A stretch of 64,000 nucleotides of DNA from CAHJXG01 sp964235485 (GCA_964235485.1 CAXSAZ010000004.1:141004-205003); one strand, 5' to 3'. Shown: positions 36,267 to 45,241, counted from the first letter of the stretch. Notes: a model not told the origin generated them from the letters alone. Program-made: numbers and translations.

Positions 36267-38528
36267 TCAGGCGGCGGCGAGCAGGCTTTCCAGCGCGATG
36301 GGGAACCGGCGGACGCGGATGCCGGTCGCGTGCCACACGGCGTTGGCAATCGCGCCCGCCGTGCCCGTGACCCCGATCTCGCCCACCCCCTTGATGCCCA
36401 GCGCGTTGACGTGCGGGTCGCGCTCCTCGACCAGGATGGCCTCAAGCGAGGGCACGTCGGCGTTCACCGGCACATGGTACTCGCCGAGGTTCGGGTTCAT
36501 CGGGCGGCCGGACCGCCCGTCCATCACGGCGTGTTCGTGCAGCGCGAACGACACGCCCCAGATCATGCCGCCGTAGTACTGGCTGCGCACCAAGCGCGGG
36601 TTGATGATCGTGCCGGCCGCGAAGGCGCCGACCAGGCGGGACACGCGGACCTGGCCCAGGTCCGGATCGACCTTGACCTCCGCGAACACCGCCCCATGCG
36701 CGTGCATGGCGTAGGTCGCTTGCGCCGCCGGGTCGGTCGCGCCGGTGCCCTGGCCCTCGATCTCCTGCAGGCCGGCGCGGGCCAGGATGTCGGCATAGCT
36801 TTCGCTCCGGCTTTCGTCGTCGCGGCGGTGCAGCCGGCCCTCGCGTGCGATCACCCCGGCGTTCCCGGCCCCGAACAAGGGCGAACGCTCGTCGCCGGTG
36901 GCGAGGTCCGCGAGCTTGGCGATGGCGTCGGCGCCGGCGCCGTGGATCGCCATGCCGACCGTCGCGGTGTGGGCGGAGCCGCCCGCGATCCCCGCGTCCG
37001 GCAGGTCGGACGTGCCGGACTTGAACTCGATCCGGTCGAGAGGAAGCCCCAGCCCGTCCGCCGCGATCTGCGCCAGCGCGGTCCAGGCGCCCTGGCCCAT
37101 GTCGTGCGCCCCGGTTTCCATCACGCCGGTGCCGTCGCGCAGCAGCACCGCCCTGGCATGTCCCTGGAACATCAAGGCCGGGAAGGTCGCGGTGCCCATG
37201 CCCCAGCCGACCAGCAGCCCGGCCTCGTCGCGCATCTGGCGCGGCGCCATGGGGCGCGACGCCCAGCCGAACCGCTCGGCGCCCTGCGTGTAGCAGTCGC
37301 GCAGGGCCTTGGAGGAGAACGGCTTGCCGGACATCGGCTCCACCTCGGCGTAGTTCTTGAGGCGGAACGCCAGCGGGTCCATGCCGCAAGCCTGCGCCAT
37401 CTCGTCGATGGCGCCTTCCAGCGCGATGCTGCCGGGCGCCTCGCCGGGTGCGCGCATGAACATCGGCGTGCCCGTGTCGAGCCGCACGGCCTCGTGCGAG
37501 GTGGCGATGGCCGGGCTGGCATACAGCGTGTGCGCGACGTTGGCCGCCGGCTCGAAGAAGTCGTCGAAGGTGCTCGATGCGGTCTTGGTGTGGTGGCCGA
37601 TGGCGGTCAGCGCGCCGTCTTGGCCCGCGCCCAGGCGCAGCGTTTGCCGCGTCGGCGCCCGGTGGCCCACGGGACCGAACATCTGCTCCCGGCGCAGCAC
37701 CAGCTTGACCGGACGGCCGACCAGGCGGGCCGCCATGATGCCCAGCACCTGCGGCCCGGAGATCAGCCCCTTGGAGCCGAAGCCGCCGCCGAGGAACGGG
37801 CTGCGGATGTGGATGCTTTCCGGGGCGATCCCGAACAGCCCGGCGATCCGCGCCTGGGCCATGGCCATGCCCTGGCTGGGCGTGTCGATGGACAGGGCGT
37901 CGCCGTCCCAGGCGGCCACGATGGCGTGCGGCTCCATGGCGTTGTGATACTGGGCCGGCGTTTCAAAGGTCGCCTCCACCCGGACCGTGGCCGCGGCGAG
38001 GCCCGCGTCCACGTCGCCGTGGCGTTCCTCGGCCGGGTTGCCGACGCCCACGGCGGGCGGGACGAAGCTCTCGTTAGAGTCCAGTCCGGCCCGGACCGGC
38101 TCGGCCTCGTAGCGGGGTGATAGCAGCGCGGCGCCCTCCGTCGCGGCCTCAAGCGTTTCGGCGATCACCACGGCAATCGGCTGGTTCGCGTAACGCACGC
38201 GGTCGCTTTGCAGCAGGTCGAGCCGGAAGGTGAACGGGTTCCCCTTCTCGTCCGGGTCCTGCGCGAGCGGCGGCTTGTTTGCGGGGGTCATCACCTCGAC
38301 CACGCCGGGATGCGCCTTGGCGGCCCCGACATCGAGGCCGGCAACCCGGCCGCGGGCGATGCTGCTCACCGCCAGCACGGCGTAGAGCATCCTGTCCGGG
38401 TGGTTGTCGGCGGCGTAGCGGGCACTGCCCGTGACCTTGAGAACGCCGTCGCGCCGGGTGAGGGGCTGGCCGATGCTGGAACCGTGGCGGACGTGCGCCG
38501 GGTCTTGGGTGAGGGTGATCTCAGGCAT
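36267..38528 (-). CDS. Molybdopterin subunit of a xanthine-oxidase-family enzyme (PaoC-like)
   Basis: This 753-residue catalytic subunit has the Moco-binding blocks RSPFLGGGFGSKG, MRAPGEAPGSIALEGAIDEMA, GAHDMGQGAWTALAQIAADGLG and the catalytic glutamate in IKGVGEIGVTGTAGAIANAVWH near the C-terminus. The sequence class and the three-gene order match PaoC/YagR aldehyde oxidoreductases. Its ATG overlaps the FAD subunit stop by eight bases. Such enzymes hydroxylate aldehydes or N-heterocycles with water as oxygen donor; the exact substrate is not readable. Confidence 0.9.
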   Translation of the reverse strand: MPEITLTQDPAHVRHGSSIGQPLTRRDGVLKVTGSARYAADNHPDRMLYAVLAVSSIARGRVAGLDVGAAKAHPGVVEVMTPANKPPLAQDPDEKGNPFTFRLDLLQSDRVRYANQPIAVVIAETLEAATEGAALLSPRYEAEPVRAGLDSNESFVPPAVGVGNPAEERHGDVDAGLAAATVRVEATFETPAQYHNAMEPHAIVAAWDGDALSIDTPSQGMAMAQARIAGLFGIAPESIHIRSPFLGGGFGSKGLISGPQVLGIMAARLVGRPVKLVLRREQMFGPVGHRAPTRQTLRLGAGQDGALTAIGHHTKTASSTFDDFFEPAANVAHTLYASPAIATSHEAVRLDTGTPMFMRAPGEAPGSIALEGAIDEMAQACGMDPLAFRLKNYAEVEPMSGKPFSSKALRDCYTQGAERFGWASRPMAPRQMRDEAGLLVGWGMGTATFPALMFQGHARAVLLRDGTGVMETGAHDMGQGAWTALAQIAADGLGLPLDRIEFKSGTSDLPDAGIAGGSAHTATVGMAIHGAGADAIAKLADLATGDERSPLFGAGNAGVIAREGRLHRRDDESRSESYADILARAGLQEIEGQGTGATDPAAQATYAMHAHGAVFAEVKVDPDLGQVRVSRLVGAFAAGTIINPRLVRSQYYGGMIWGVSFALHEHAVMDGRSGRPMNPNLGEYHVPVNADVPSLEAILVEERDPHVNALGIKGVGEIGVTGTAGAIANAVWHATGIRVRRFPIALESLLAAA

Positions 38529-39579
38529 GGGGGGTCGCTCCGGACAGGGGTGCGAAGGGAGAGGCGGGAAGCGCGGGCACGCGCCCGGGCGTTCCGGCCG
38601 CGGCGAGCGTCAGGGCGCGCACGGCGATGCGCCGCGCCAGCTCGATCTTGAAGCCGTTGTCGCCGGAGGGCTTGGCTTCCGCCAGTGCGGCCTCGGCTGC
38701 CCGGCGGAAGGCGTCGGCCTCCGGGCGCGCGCCGGCCAGCGCCGCCTCCGCCGCGCGGGCGCGCCAGGGCTTCAGCGCGACGCCGCCCAAGGCGAGCCGC
38801 GCCTCGGCGATCCGGCCGCCATCCAAGCGCAAGGCGGCGGCGGCGGAGACCACGGCGAAGGCGTAGGAGGTGCGCTCGCGCAGCTTGACGTAGCGGGCAT
38901 GGGCGGCGAACTCCGCCGCTTCGGCCGGCAGGCGCAGGGCGGTGATCAGCTCGCCCGGCTCCAGCACGCTTTCGCGTTCCGGGGCATCGCCGGGCAGGCG
39001 GTGGAACGCTTCGAGCGGGACCTCGCGCCGGCCCGCCGTGCCCTCGATCTCGACGACGGCATCGAGCGCCGCGAGCGGCACGCAGAAGTCGGACGGGTGG
39101 GTGGCGATGCAATGCTCGCTCCATCCCAGCACGGCGTGCAGGCGGTTCTCGCCGCCCCGGGCGTCGCAGCCGGCGCCGGGGACGCGCTTGTTGCAGGCGC
39201 TGGCCGTGTCGTAGAAATACGCGCACCGGGTCCGCTGCAAGAGGTTGCCGCCGACCGTCGCGGCGTTGCGGAGCTGGGCCGACGCGCCGGACAGCAGCGC
39301 CTCCGCGACCGCCGGGAAGCGTCGGGCGAACTCCGGGTGGTGGGCGAGGTCGGCGTTGCGCACCAGCGCCCCGATCCGCACGCCGCCGTCCGGCAGGCGC
39401 TCGATCCCATCCAGGCCCGGCACGCGGCCGAGATCGACCAAGCGGCTGGGACGGGCGACGCCGCCCTTCATCAGGTCGATGAGGTTGGTGCCGGCGGCCA
39501 GAAAGGCGGCGCCCGGCGCGGAAGCGGCGGCGACGGCTTCGGGAATCGTCGCGGGCCGGACGTAATCGAACCGGTTCAT
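38521..39579 (-). CDS. FAD subunit of the molybdenum hydroxylase (PaoB-like)
   Basis: This 352-residue subunit has the FAD motifs LAAGTNLIDLMK and NAATVGGNLLQRTRC. A cysteine-rich insertion follows, TRCAYFYDTASACNKRVPGAGC, at about residues 116-137. This insertion is the mark of PaoB/YagS and 4-hydroxybenzoyl-CoA reductase-type subunits with an extra 4Fe-4S cluster. The start overlaps the stop of the 2Fe-2S subunit gene by four bases. It passes electrons from the iron-sulphur subunit and Moco to an outside acceptor. Confidence 0.9.
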   Translation of the reverse strand: MNRFDYVRPATIPEAVAAASAPGAAFLAAGTNLIDLMKGGVARPSRLVDLGRVPGLDGIERLPDGGVRIGALVRNADLAHHPEFARRFPAVAEALLSGASAQLRNAATVGGNLLQRTRCAYFYDTASACNKRVPGAGCDARGGENRLHAVLGWSEHCIATHPSDFCVPLAALDAVVEIEGTAGRREVPLEAFHRLPGDAPERESVLEPGELITALRLPAEAAEFAAHARYVKLRERTSYAFAVVSAAAALRLDGGRIAEARLALGGVALKPWRARAAEAALAGARPEADAFRRAAEAALAEAKPSGDNGFKIELARRIAVRALTLAAAGTPGRVPALPASPFAPLSGATPHA

Positions 39580-40073
39580 GCCGCCTGCTCCCGCCCGGCC
39601 CCGTCCAGGGCTTTCTGCGCGTCCAGCACCGCTTCCGTGATCCCGGCGTAAGCGCCGCAGCGGCACAGGTTGCCGCTCATGCCTTCGCGCACCCGCTCCG
39701 GGTCGTCGCCGGCCTGGCCTTCCGCGAGGAGGCCGACCGCGCTCATGATCTGGCCCGGCGTGCAGAACCCGCATTGCAGCGCGTCATGCGCGATGAACGC
39801 GGCCTGGACGGGATGCAGCTCGCCGCCCTGCGCCAGCCCCTCGATGGTCAGGATGTCCGCGCCGTCGTGGCTGACGGCGAGGGCCAGGCAGGCGTTGATC
39901 CGGCGCCCGTCGATCAAAACCGTGCAGGCCCCGCACTGCCCGCGGTCGCACCCCTTCTTGGCGCCGGTCAGGTCCAGGCGCTCGCGCAGCAGGTCCAGCA
40001 GCGTGACCCGTGGGTCGTCCAGCATCACGGTTCGTTGCGTGCCGTTTACGGTAAGGTTGATTGACAAGCTCAT
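39576..40073 (-). CDS. 2Fe-2S subunit of the molybdenum hydroxylase (PaoA-like)
   Basis: This 165-residue subunit carries both clusters: the plant-ferredoxin type in KKGCDRGQCGACTVLIDG plus a further Cys, and the C-terminal four-helix type in CGFCTPGQIMS and GNLCRCGAYAGI. It starts directly with MSLSINLTVNG, so the Tat signal seen in E. coli PaoA is absent and the enzyme is likely cytoplasmic. It is the first gene of the three-gene operon and diverges from a TetR gene across a palindromic site. Confidence 0.92.
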   Translation of the reverse strand: MSLSINLTVNGTQRTVMLDDPRVTLLDLLRERLDLTGAKKGCDRGQCGACTVLIDGRRINACLALAVSHDGADILTIEGLAQGGELHPVQAAFIAHDALQCGFCTPGQIMSAVGLLAEGQAGDDPERVREGMSGNLCRCGAYAGITEAVLDAQKALDGAGREQAA

Positions 40074-40198
40074 GCACTGCTCCGATCAAAGCTGTTGTCG
40101 GGGGGCAAGCCCTGGCGTGGGCGCGTCGCGAAGGCCGCCCAGGCCGGCGGAAAACTTCTGACGCGGCCACCCCGTTCCGGCGCCGCCGATGTGTTATA

Positions 40199-40213
40199 CG
40201 GAGGGTGCCTCCG
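40199..40213. promoter_or_regulatory. Perfect palindrome in the pao-tetR divergent promoter, candidate TetR operator
   Basis: CGGAGG-gtg-CCTCCG is a perfect 6-3-6 inverted repeat midway in the 174-base gap between the 2Fe-2S subunit gene and the tetR-type gene. A TTATAC box directly precedes it on the plus strand. The placement fits autoregulation plus control of the oxidoreductase operon. Confidence 0.55.
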
Positions 40214-40247
40214 CTTTTCAAGCGGGGCGCGAGGCTGGATAGGCGAG

Positions 40248-40847
40248 ATGGGTGGGTGTTCAAAAGAAGTCGCGAAAAGGCCGCGCGCCGACGCGCTTCG
40301 CAACCGCGAGCGCCTGCTGGAGGCTGCAAAAACGGTGTTCAGCGCCGGCGGCGCGAATGCCAGCCTGGAAGCCGTGGCGCGGCAGGCCGGCGTCGGCATC
40401 GGCACGCTGTATCGGCATTTCCCGACCCGCGAAGCCTTGTTCGAGGCGGTATACCGCCGCGAGGTCGAGCATCTCGCGGACCTTGCCGAGCGGCTCGGGA
40501 CGGAGGCCGCGCCGGTTGACGCGCTGCGCCGCTGGATGCGTTCCAACGTGGAGTTCGTCGCCACCAAGAAAGGCATGTCGGCGGCGCTGGCGCTGGCTGC
40601 GACCGCTGCTTCGCCGGGCTTGTCCGCCTACACGTTCGACAGCCTGGCCGGGGCCGTGGGGCTGCTGCTGCGCCGGGCGGCGCAGGCAGGCGAGGTGCGC
40701 GCGGACATCAGCCCGGAGGACCTGCTGCGCGTCCTGATCGGCATATGCCACACCCATGACCAGCCCGGCTGGCAGGAGAACGTGCTGCGTTTGGTCGATG
40801 TGTTCGTGGACGGGTTGTGCAGGCCGTCGGGCGGCACCGTTGGTTGA
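40248..40847 (+). CDS. TetR-family repressor
   Basis: This 199-residue regulator has the N-terminal helix-turn-helix LRNRERLLEAAKTVF and ASLEAVARQAGVGIGTLYRHFPTREALFEAVY (about residues 17-69), followed by an all-helical ligand domain. The start is taken as MGGCSKEV at 40248; a longer frame upstream would cover the palindromic promoter region. It most likely controls the divergent molybdenum hydroxylase operon in response to its aldehyde or aromatic substrate. Confidence 0.88.
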   Translation: MGGCSKEVAKRPRADALRNRERLLEAAKTVFSAGGANASLEAVARQAGVGIGTLYRHFPTREALFEAVYRREVEHLADLAERLGTEAAPVDALRRWMRSNVEFVATKKGMSAALALAATAASPGLSAYTFDSLAGAVGLLLRRAAQAGEVRADISPEDLLRVLIGICHTHDQPGWQENVLRLVDVFVDGLCRPSGGTVG

Positions 40848-40856
40848 CCCGTGCGC

Positions 40857-40952
40857 GGTTGCCGATGGTCACCCATCCTACGGCATGGATCGCGTAGGAT
40901 GGGTGAAACCCATCGCCGGATGACGGTCATTCAACCAAGCCGGCCGTATCAG
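40857..40952. repeat. Family A palindromic repeat, copy A4
   Basis: Arms GCCGATGGTCACCCATCCTACG and CGTAGGATGGGTGAAACCC are near-complementary, with the GGTCATTCAACCAAGCCGGC tail. It lies between the convergent tetR and rlpA genes. Confidence 0.88.
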
Positions 40953-40967
40953 CCGCCGGCCAAGCAA

Positions 40968-41531
40968 TCAGGGGGGCGAGGCGGTGGCGGGGCCGGGCAG
41001 CGCGCCGGCGCCGGGCTTCACCGAGCCGTCCGGCTGCGGCACGGCCACGGGCGCCACGACCACCGGGGCGACGCCGGCGCGGCCGTCCAACCCGATCTGC
41101 TGCGCGGTGGACCGGGACAGGTCGATGGTGCGGCCGTCTACGTAGGGGCCGCGGTCCTGGACCGTGACCTCGGCGGTCTTGCCGGTCGCGGTGTTGGTCA
41201 CCTTGGCGACGGTGCCGAGCGGCAGGGTCTTGCTCGCGGCGGCCTGGCCGGCGTGGTTGAAGGGGCGGCCGTTGGCCATGGTCTTGCCCTGGAAGGAAGG
41301 CGCGTAGAACGAGGCCTTGCCGGTCTGCTTGCGGCCGCTGCGGTCCTCCACGATGCGGCGGCCCGCCACCGGGCCGAGCGGCGGCTTGCGGGCGAGGCTG
41401 CGCGCTTGTTCCTGGACGTCCGGGCTGTTGACGTCGAACGGCACGCGGCCGGATTCGGCCGGCGCCGCCCGGGCGTCCAAAGCCATCAAGGCGGCCACGG
41501 CCGCGGCGGCGGCGAAAAGGCGGGGGGTCAT
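40968..41531 (-). CDS. rlpA: RlpA-like septal ring lytic transglycosylase
   Basis: This 187-residue exported protein has a signal peptide (MTPRLFAAAAAVAALMALDARA) without a lipobox cysteine. A double-psi beta-barrel domain follows: TGKASFYAPSFQGKTMANGRPFN, AASKTLPLGTVAKVTN and VQDRGPYVDGRTIDLSRSTAQQIG. RlpA cleaves denuded glycan strands during septation. The SPOR domain of longer homologues is missing. The ATG at 41531 is the start that yields the signal peptide. Confidence 0.9.
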   Translation of the reverse strand: MTPRLFAAAAAVAALMALDARAAPAESGRVPFDVNSPDVQEQARSLARKPPLGPVAGRRIVEDRSGRKQTGKASFYAPSFQGKTMANGRPFNHAGQAAASKTLPLGTVAKVTNTATGKTAEVTVQDRGPYVDGRTIDLSRSTAQQIGLDGRAGVAPVVVAPVAVPQPDGSVKPGAGALPGPATASPP

Positions 41532-41673
41532 CGGGCGATCCTTCTGCGATGTTGAGCGTCGTCTCGAAAACCTAGCGTCGTCTTTAAAACGAGATAGGTT
41601 CAATGGAGACGCACGACCATCGCCAAGGTTGCATCCCACCTCCGCGCGGGCGCGGCCGGCGCCGCGTCCAGGC

Positions 41674-43224
41674 TCAGCGCAGGATCATCGCGTGGACGAT
41701 CCACGGCGGCAGCACGACGGCGCCCGCCAGCGCCGCCGCCGCCGGCGCCGCGGCCAGCCCGGCGCGCAGCCACCCGCCGCCCGGCACCCGGAACACCGGC
41801 AGGCTCAGCGCGAGGAACGGCAGGATCGGGAGGAAGTAGCGGCCCGACGGCCCTTGCACGGCCGCGTTGCCCACCAGGGTCCAGGACAAGTACTGCGACA
41901 GGTAGATGCCCAGCACGCAGGCCACGGCCGCCGCGATGCCCAGCGCGAAGCCCGCCGGGCTGCCCCGTCTTTCTCCGGTCCGCCGGGCCAGGAGGTCGCA
42001 CAGCAGCGCCGCCGGCACCGCCGTCCACCAAAGGGTGTAGAGCGTCCGGGGCAGCACAACGTTCAGCCAGCCCAGCACGCCCACGGCGCTGCGGAGCAGG
42101 GTGGGGTCATGGATGAGGCTGGTCCAGGGGAGGCTCAGGATGCGCAGCGGGTGCGCCAGCAGGATGCCGAGCTGCGCCGCCGGGTTGGTCTCGTCGAACA
42201 CGGCGGGGCGCGGACCCAGCCAAAGCGGGCCGGGTTCGTAGGGGGGCTTGGGAAACGCCGTCGCGACGTGGGCAACGGCGAGCCAGCTCCAAAGCAGGGC
42301 GGGCAGCAGCAGGAGGACGACGGCCGCGGCGCGCCCCAGCAGCGGGCGGCGGAGGGCCAGCCAGTCCCGCGCCGGCGGCAAAGGCAGCAGCAGCAGCGCC
42401 AGCAGCGGCGCATAGGGCGGCTTCACGGCCGCGACACAGGCGAGCAGCAGCCCCGCCGCCCAGAACGCGGCGCCGCGCGGCAGCGCCGGCCCGTCCGCCG
42501 CGGGCACGTCCGAGCGCGTCAGCAGCGCCGCCGCGAGCGCGCTCGCCGCGATGATCTGGCCGTCCTGGTTGACCGACGCCGCGAGGCTCACGGTCATGGG
42601 CAGCATCAGCGTGCAGAACAGCAGCGCATGGCCCCGGCGCGCGAGCAGCAAGGCCGCGAGGCCCAGGGCGACGAAGCTGGCGGCGTTGGCAAGCCGGGCC
42701 GCGTAGGTCGCGACGAACGGCCCGGCCCCGGCCCGCTTCGCCATCCCCATGCCGGCCGCCGCCGGGCCGTAAAAGACCGGCATGTAGATCGCGACGCTCG
42801 GGATGGGGTAGAAGTATCGGAACCCGGCCCAGCCCTGTTCCCTGGCCCGGGTCAGGTCCTCCAGGGTGATCTTCGGCCGCTCCGGACCGTTCTGCACGCC
42901 GAACAGCGCCTGGTCCACGTCCAGCCCGGCCCTGATCCGGGTCGTGCCGTTCTCGACGAACGGCCCGCGCCGGCCGATCCATTGCCCGTGCAGCAGGCTG
43001 GCGGCGCGCAGCACGTGCGCCGGCTCGTCGGCCACCTGCCCCAAGGGCGTCAGCAGCGCGAGGGTGATGCAGGTCGGCAGCGCGACCGCCACGAACAGCG
43101 CCGCCAGCGCGCGGCGGACGGACCACCTGCCGGCGTGTTCGATGAGAACCGCGCGAAGCCCGCTTCCCGGTCCGTGCGGCGTGGGAGCTTGGCGGCGCCC
43201 GGCGTCCGTGCCGGCGCCGCTCAC
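41674..43224 (-). CDS. DUF2142-family multispanning membrane protein (GT-C glycosyltransferase-like)
   Basis: This 516-residue protein has about a dozen membrane helices and, after the first, the periplasmic signature ADEPAHVLRAASLLHGQWIG. The acidic DEPAH motif is typical of DUF2142 proteins, a GT-C-like group linked to surface polysaccharide synthesis. The start is a GTG that overlaps the stop of the upstream TVP38 gene (GTGA). It is the last gene of a GT2, TVP38, DUF2142 unit that probably transfers a lipid-linked sugar to an envelope acceptor. Confidence 0.8.
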   Translation of the reverse strand: MSGAGTDAGRRQAPTPHGPGSGLRAVLIEHAGRWSVRRALAALFVAVALPTCITLALLTPLGQVADEPAHVLRAASLLHGQWIGRRGPFVENGTTRIRAGLDVDQALFGVQNGPERPKITLEDLTRAREQGWAGFRYFYPIPSVAIYMPVFYGPAAAGMGMAKRAGAGPFVATYAARLANAASFVALGLAALLLARRGHALLFCTLMLPMTVSLAASVNQDGQIIAASALAAALLTRSDVPAADGPALPRGAAFWAAGLLLACVAAVKPPYAPLLALLLLPLPPARDWLALRRPLLGRAAAVVLLLLPALLWSWLAVAHVATAFPKPPYEPGPLWLGPRPAVFDETNPAAQLGILLAHPLRILSLPWTSLIHDPTLLRSAVGVLGWLNVVLPRTLYTLWWTAVPAALLCDLLARRTGERRGSPAGFALGIAAAVACVLGIYLSQYLSWTLVGNAAVQGPSGRYFLPILPFLALSLPVFRVPGGGWLRAGLAAAPAAAALAGAVVLPPWIVHAMILR

Positions 43225-43937
43225 GACGCGAGGTCCTCGCCGAGCGGCGCCGTGCCGGGGCGGACCACGCGGGCGATGAGCTGTCCCACACGCAGCGTCA
43301 GCGCCAAGGTGGCGGCGGCCCCGACCGCCAGCATCCATCCTCCCAGCGGGCTGGGGGACGACCACGCCATCCCCGACCCGGCCAACGTGCCCAGCAGGAC
43401 GTAGCCGAACAGCGCCGGCATCGCCGCCAACGTGCCGAGCGCGTAGTCGCGCAGCCCGATGGAGGACAAGCCCAGCGCGTAGCTCGTCGCGGCGAACGGC
43501 ATCACGGGCGAGACCCGCAGCAGGCAGGCCATGCGCCAGCCGTCCCGCGCGATCATGCCGTCAAGCGCGCGCAGGCGGGACCGCTTCGCCAGGACCCGTG
43601 CCACCGCGGGGCGCAGCACGGAGCGGCTCAGCGCAAAGGCGAGCACCGCGCCCGCCAGCGTGCTCACCCCCGACACGGCGAAGCCGACGGGCAGCCCATA
43701 CAGCACCCCGGCGGCGACGCCGAGCATGGAAGCCGGCAGGACGCCGCTCACGGCCACGAGGAGCTGCACGAGGGCGAACAGCACGCGGCCCGCGGCGCCG
43801 AGGTCGCGCACGGCCTGCAAGCCGTTCTCCATCCGGGCCATGAGCAAGGCGGGCGAATGCCCGGCGAGGACGCCCGTTGCGATCAGCCCGGCCGCGAGAA
43901 GAACGAAAACGAGCCGGCCCCACCCCGTCCCGCTCAT
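43221..43937 (-). CDS. TVP38/TMEM64-family (DedA-like) membrane protein
   Basis: This 238-residue protein has about six membrane helices and the VTT-domain patterns LPASMLGVAAGVLYGLPVGF and LLRVSPVMPFAATSYALGLS. Such proteins are lipid scramblases or transporters; DedA relatives recycle undecaprenyl phosphate. Between a GT2 enzyme and a DUF2142 protein it may flip the lipid-linked sugar or carrier, which is inferred. The start overlaps the GT2 stop by four bases (ATGA). Confidence 0.87.
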   Translation of the reverse strand: MSGTGWGRLVFVLLAAGLIATGVLAGHSPALLMARMENGLQAVRDLGAAGRVLFALVQLLVAVSGVLPASMLGVAAGVLYGLPVGFAVSGVSTLAGAVLAFALSRSVLRPAVARVLAKRSRLRALDGMIARDGWRMACLLRVSPVMPFAATSYALGLSSIGLRDYALGTLAAMPALFGYVLLGTLAGSGMAWSSPSPLGGWMLAVGAAATLALTLRVGQLIARVVRPGTAPLGEDLAS

Positions 43938-44716
43938 GCCTCCCGGGCTTCCGGCAGGTGCAAGCGCTGCTCGCCGCCGCCCGCGAACAAGGGCGAATGC
44001 GCGAAACCCATGCGCTGCAGCCGGAAGCTGAAGGAGGTTTGCAGCACGCCCAGCCCGTAAACGGTGCTGCGCTGCAGGTTGATCGAGGACGCCTCGGGGA
44101 AATACTTGGTGGGGCAGGAAATCTCGCCGACGCGGAAGCCGAAATACAGCGCCTGCGACAGCATCTGGTTGTCGAACACGAAGTCGTCGGAACAGGCATG
44201 GAGCGGCAGCCGCTCCAGCACCGCCCGGCTCCAGGCGCGGTAGCCCGTGTGATACTCCGACAGCTTGGCGCCGAGCAGGAGGTTCTGCGTGAGGGTGAGG
44301 GCGCGGTTGGCGACGTATTTCCAAACCGGCATCCCGCCGGCCAGCGCGCCCCGGCCCAGGATGCGGCTGCCGAGCACCACGTCGAACTGGTCGGACGCGA
44401 TCATGGACGCCATGGCCGTGACCAGCCGGGGGGTGTACTGGTAGTCCGGGTGCAGCATGACCACGATGTCGGCCCCGCGGTCGAGCGCCGCCTGGTAGCA
44501 GGTCTTCTGGTTGCCGCCGTAGCCGCGGTTCCGATGGTGCTGCAGGGTGTGCAGGCCGAGACCGCGGGCCACCGCCACCGTGTTGTCGCGGCTCGCGTCG
44601 TCGGTGAGGATGATGTCGTCCACGATGTCCCGGGGGATCTCGGCGACGGTTTGCCGGAGGGTGCGTTCCGCGTTGTAGGCCGGCAATACGACGGAGACCC
44701 TGCGGTTGCTGATCAA
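43934..44716 (-). CDS. Family 2 glycosyltransferase (polyprenyl-phosphate sugar synthase-like)
   Basis: This 260-residue enzyme has the GT-A fold: VSVVLPAYNAERTLRQTV, DDIILTDDASRDNT, the nucleotide-sugar site GYGGNQKTCYQAAL and metal-binding MLHPDYQY, then SRILGRG. It resembles dolichyl/undecaprenyl-phosphate sugar synthases but has no membrane helices of its own. It starts the three-gene unit and would load a sugar on a lipid carrier on the cytoplasmic face. Confidence 0.88.
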   Translation of the reverse strand: MISNRRVSVVLPAYNAERTLRQTVAEIPRDIVDDIILTDDASRDNTVAVARGLGLHTLQHHRNRGYGGNQKTCYQAALDRGADIVVMLHPDYQYTPRLVTAMASMIASDQFDVVLGSRILGRGALAGGMPVWKYVANRALTLTQNLLLGAKLSEYHTGYRAWSRAVLERLPLHACSDDFVFDNQMLSQALYFGFRVGEISCPTKYFPEASSINLQRSTVYGLGVLQTSFSFRLQRMGFAHSPLFAGGGEQRLHLPEAREA

Positions 44717-44754
44717 GCGGACGCTCCAAGAGAAGGCTGTTCATGCCGATGTAG

Positions 44755-44850
44755 CCGCGTCCCGCGCGTAAGCGCAGCGTCATGCGCCGCCTGGGGGTGC
44801 GAACGAGAGGCGGATGGCGCTCCGCTTATCCGCCCTACGATCCTGAGCAT
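44755..44850. repeat. Family B repeat, copy B3
   Basis: Contains an inverted-orientation core (GTAAGCGCAGCGTCATGCGC) and the hairpin CGGAT-GGCGCTCCGCTT-ATCCG. It lies between the small coiled-coil gene and the glycosyltransferase, that is 3' of the small gene. The stem differs from copies B1 and B2 yet still pairs. Confidence 0.7.
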
Positions 44851-44914
44851 GTGTGTCCCAACTTGCAGGAGGTTGCTTAGCCGACCTCAATCGGGGTGTT
44901 GCCGTAGCGGTGAA

Positions 44915-45106
44915 TCACTTAATGAAGTGGCCAGCCGCGAACGCCGCAACCAGGGCGGCGAAGATCGAGACCGCAATCTTGATGAACTCGATCCTGGCGT
45001 CGCGCTGGATCTTGGCGATGTTGGCTTCCATCTGCTTGATGTTGGTTTCCATCTGCCTCACTCTCAACTCATGTTCGAGCAGTTCCTGCTCGTCACTCAG
45101 CGGCAC
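44915..45106 (-). CDS. Small coiled-coil protein with one C-terminal membrane helix
   Basis: This 63-residue protein begins with a charged coiled coil (LSDEQELLEHELRVRQMETN and IKQMEANIAKIQRDARIEF) and ends with a single membrane span (IAVSIFAALVAAFAAGHFIK). I prefer the GTG at 45106 (PLSDEQ...), with an AGGA ten bases ahead; an ATG at 45184 would add 26 residues of low-quality sequence. The function is unknown. It lies 135 bases downstream of puhB on the same strand, but nothing links it to photosynthesis. Confidence 0.6.
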   Translation of the reverse strand: MPLSDEQELLEHELRVRQMETNIKQMEANIAKIQRDARIEFIKIAVSIFAALVAAFAAGHFIK

Positions 45107-45241
45107 TCTACCATTCCTGTCCACACTACATTGCAGACCCGACTGCAAGCCGCCGAGCCTACGTGTCGGACCGTCCCATACCAAGCTTCCACTGTCCGCT
45201 CAACCTTCCCTGGGGCGGCCCGGCGCGGAAGCGCGTGCCGG

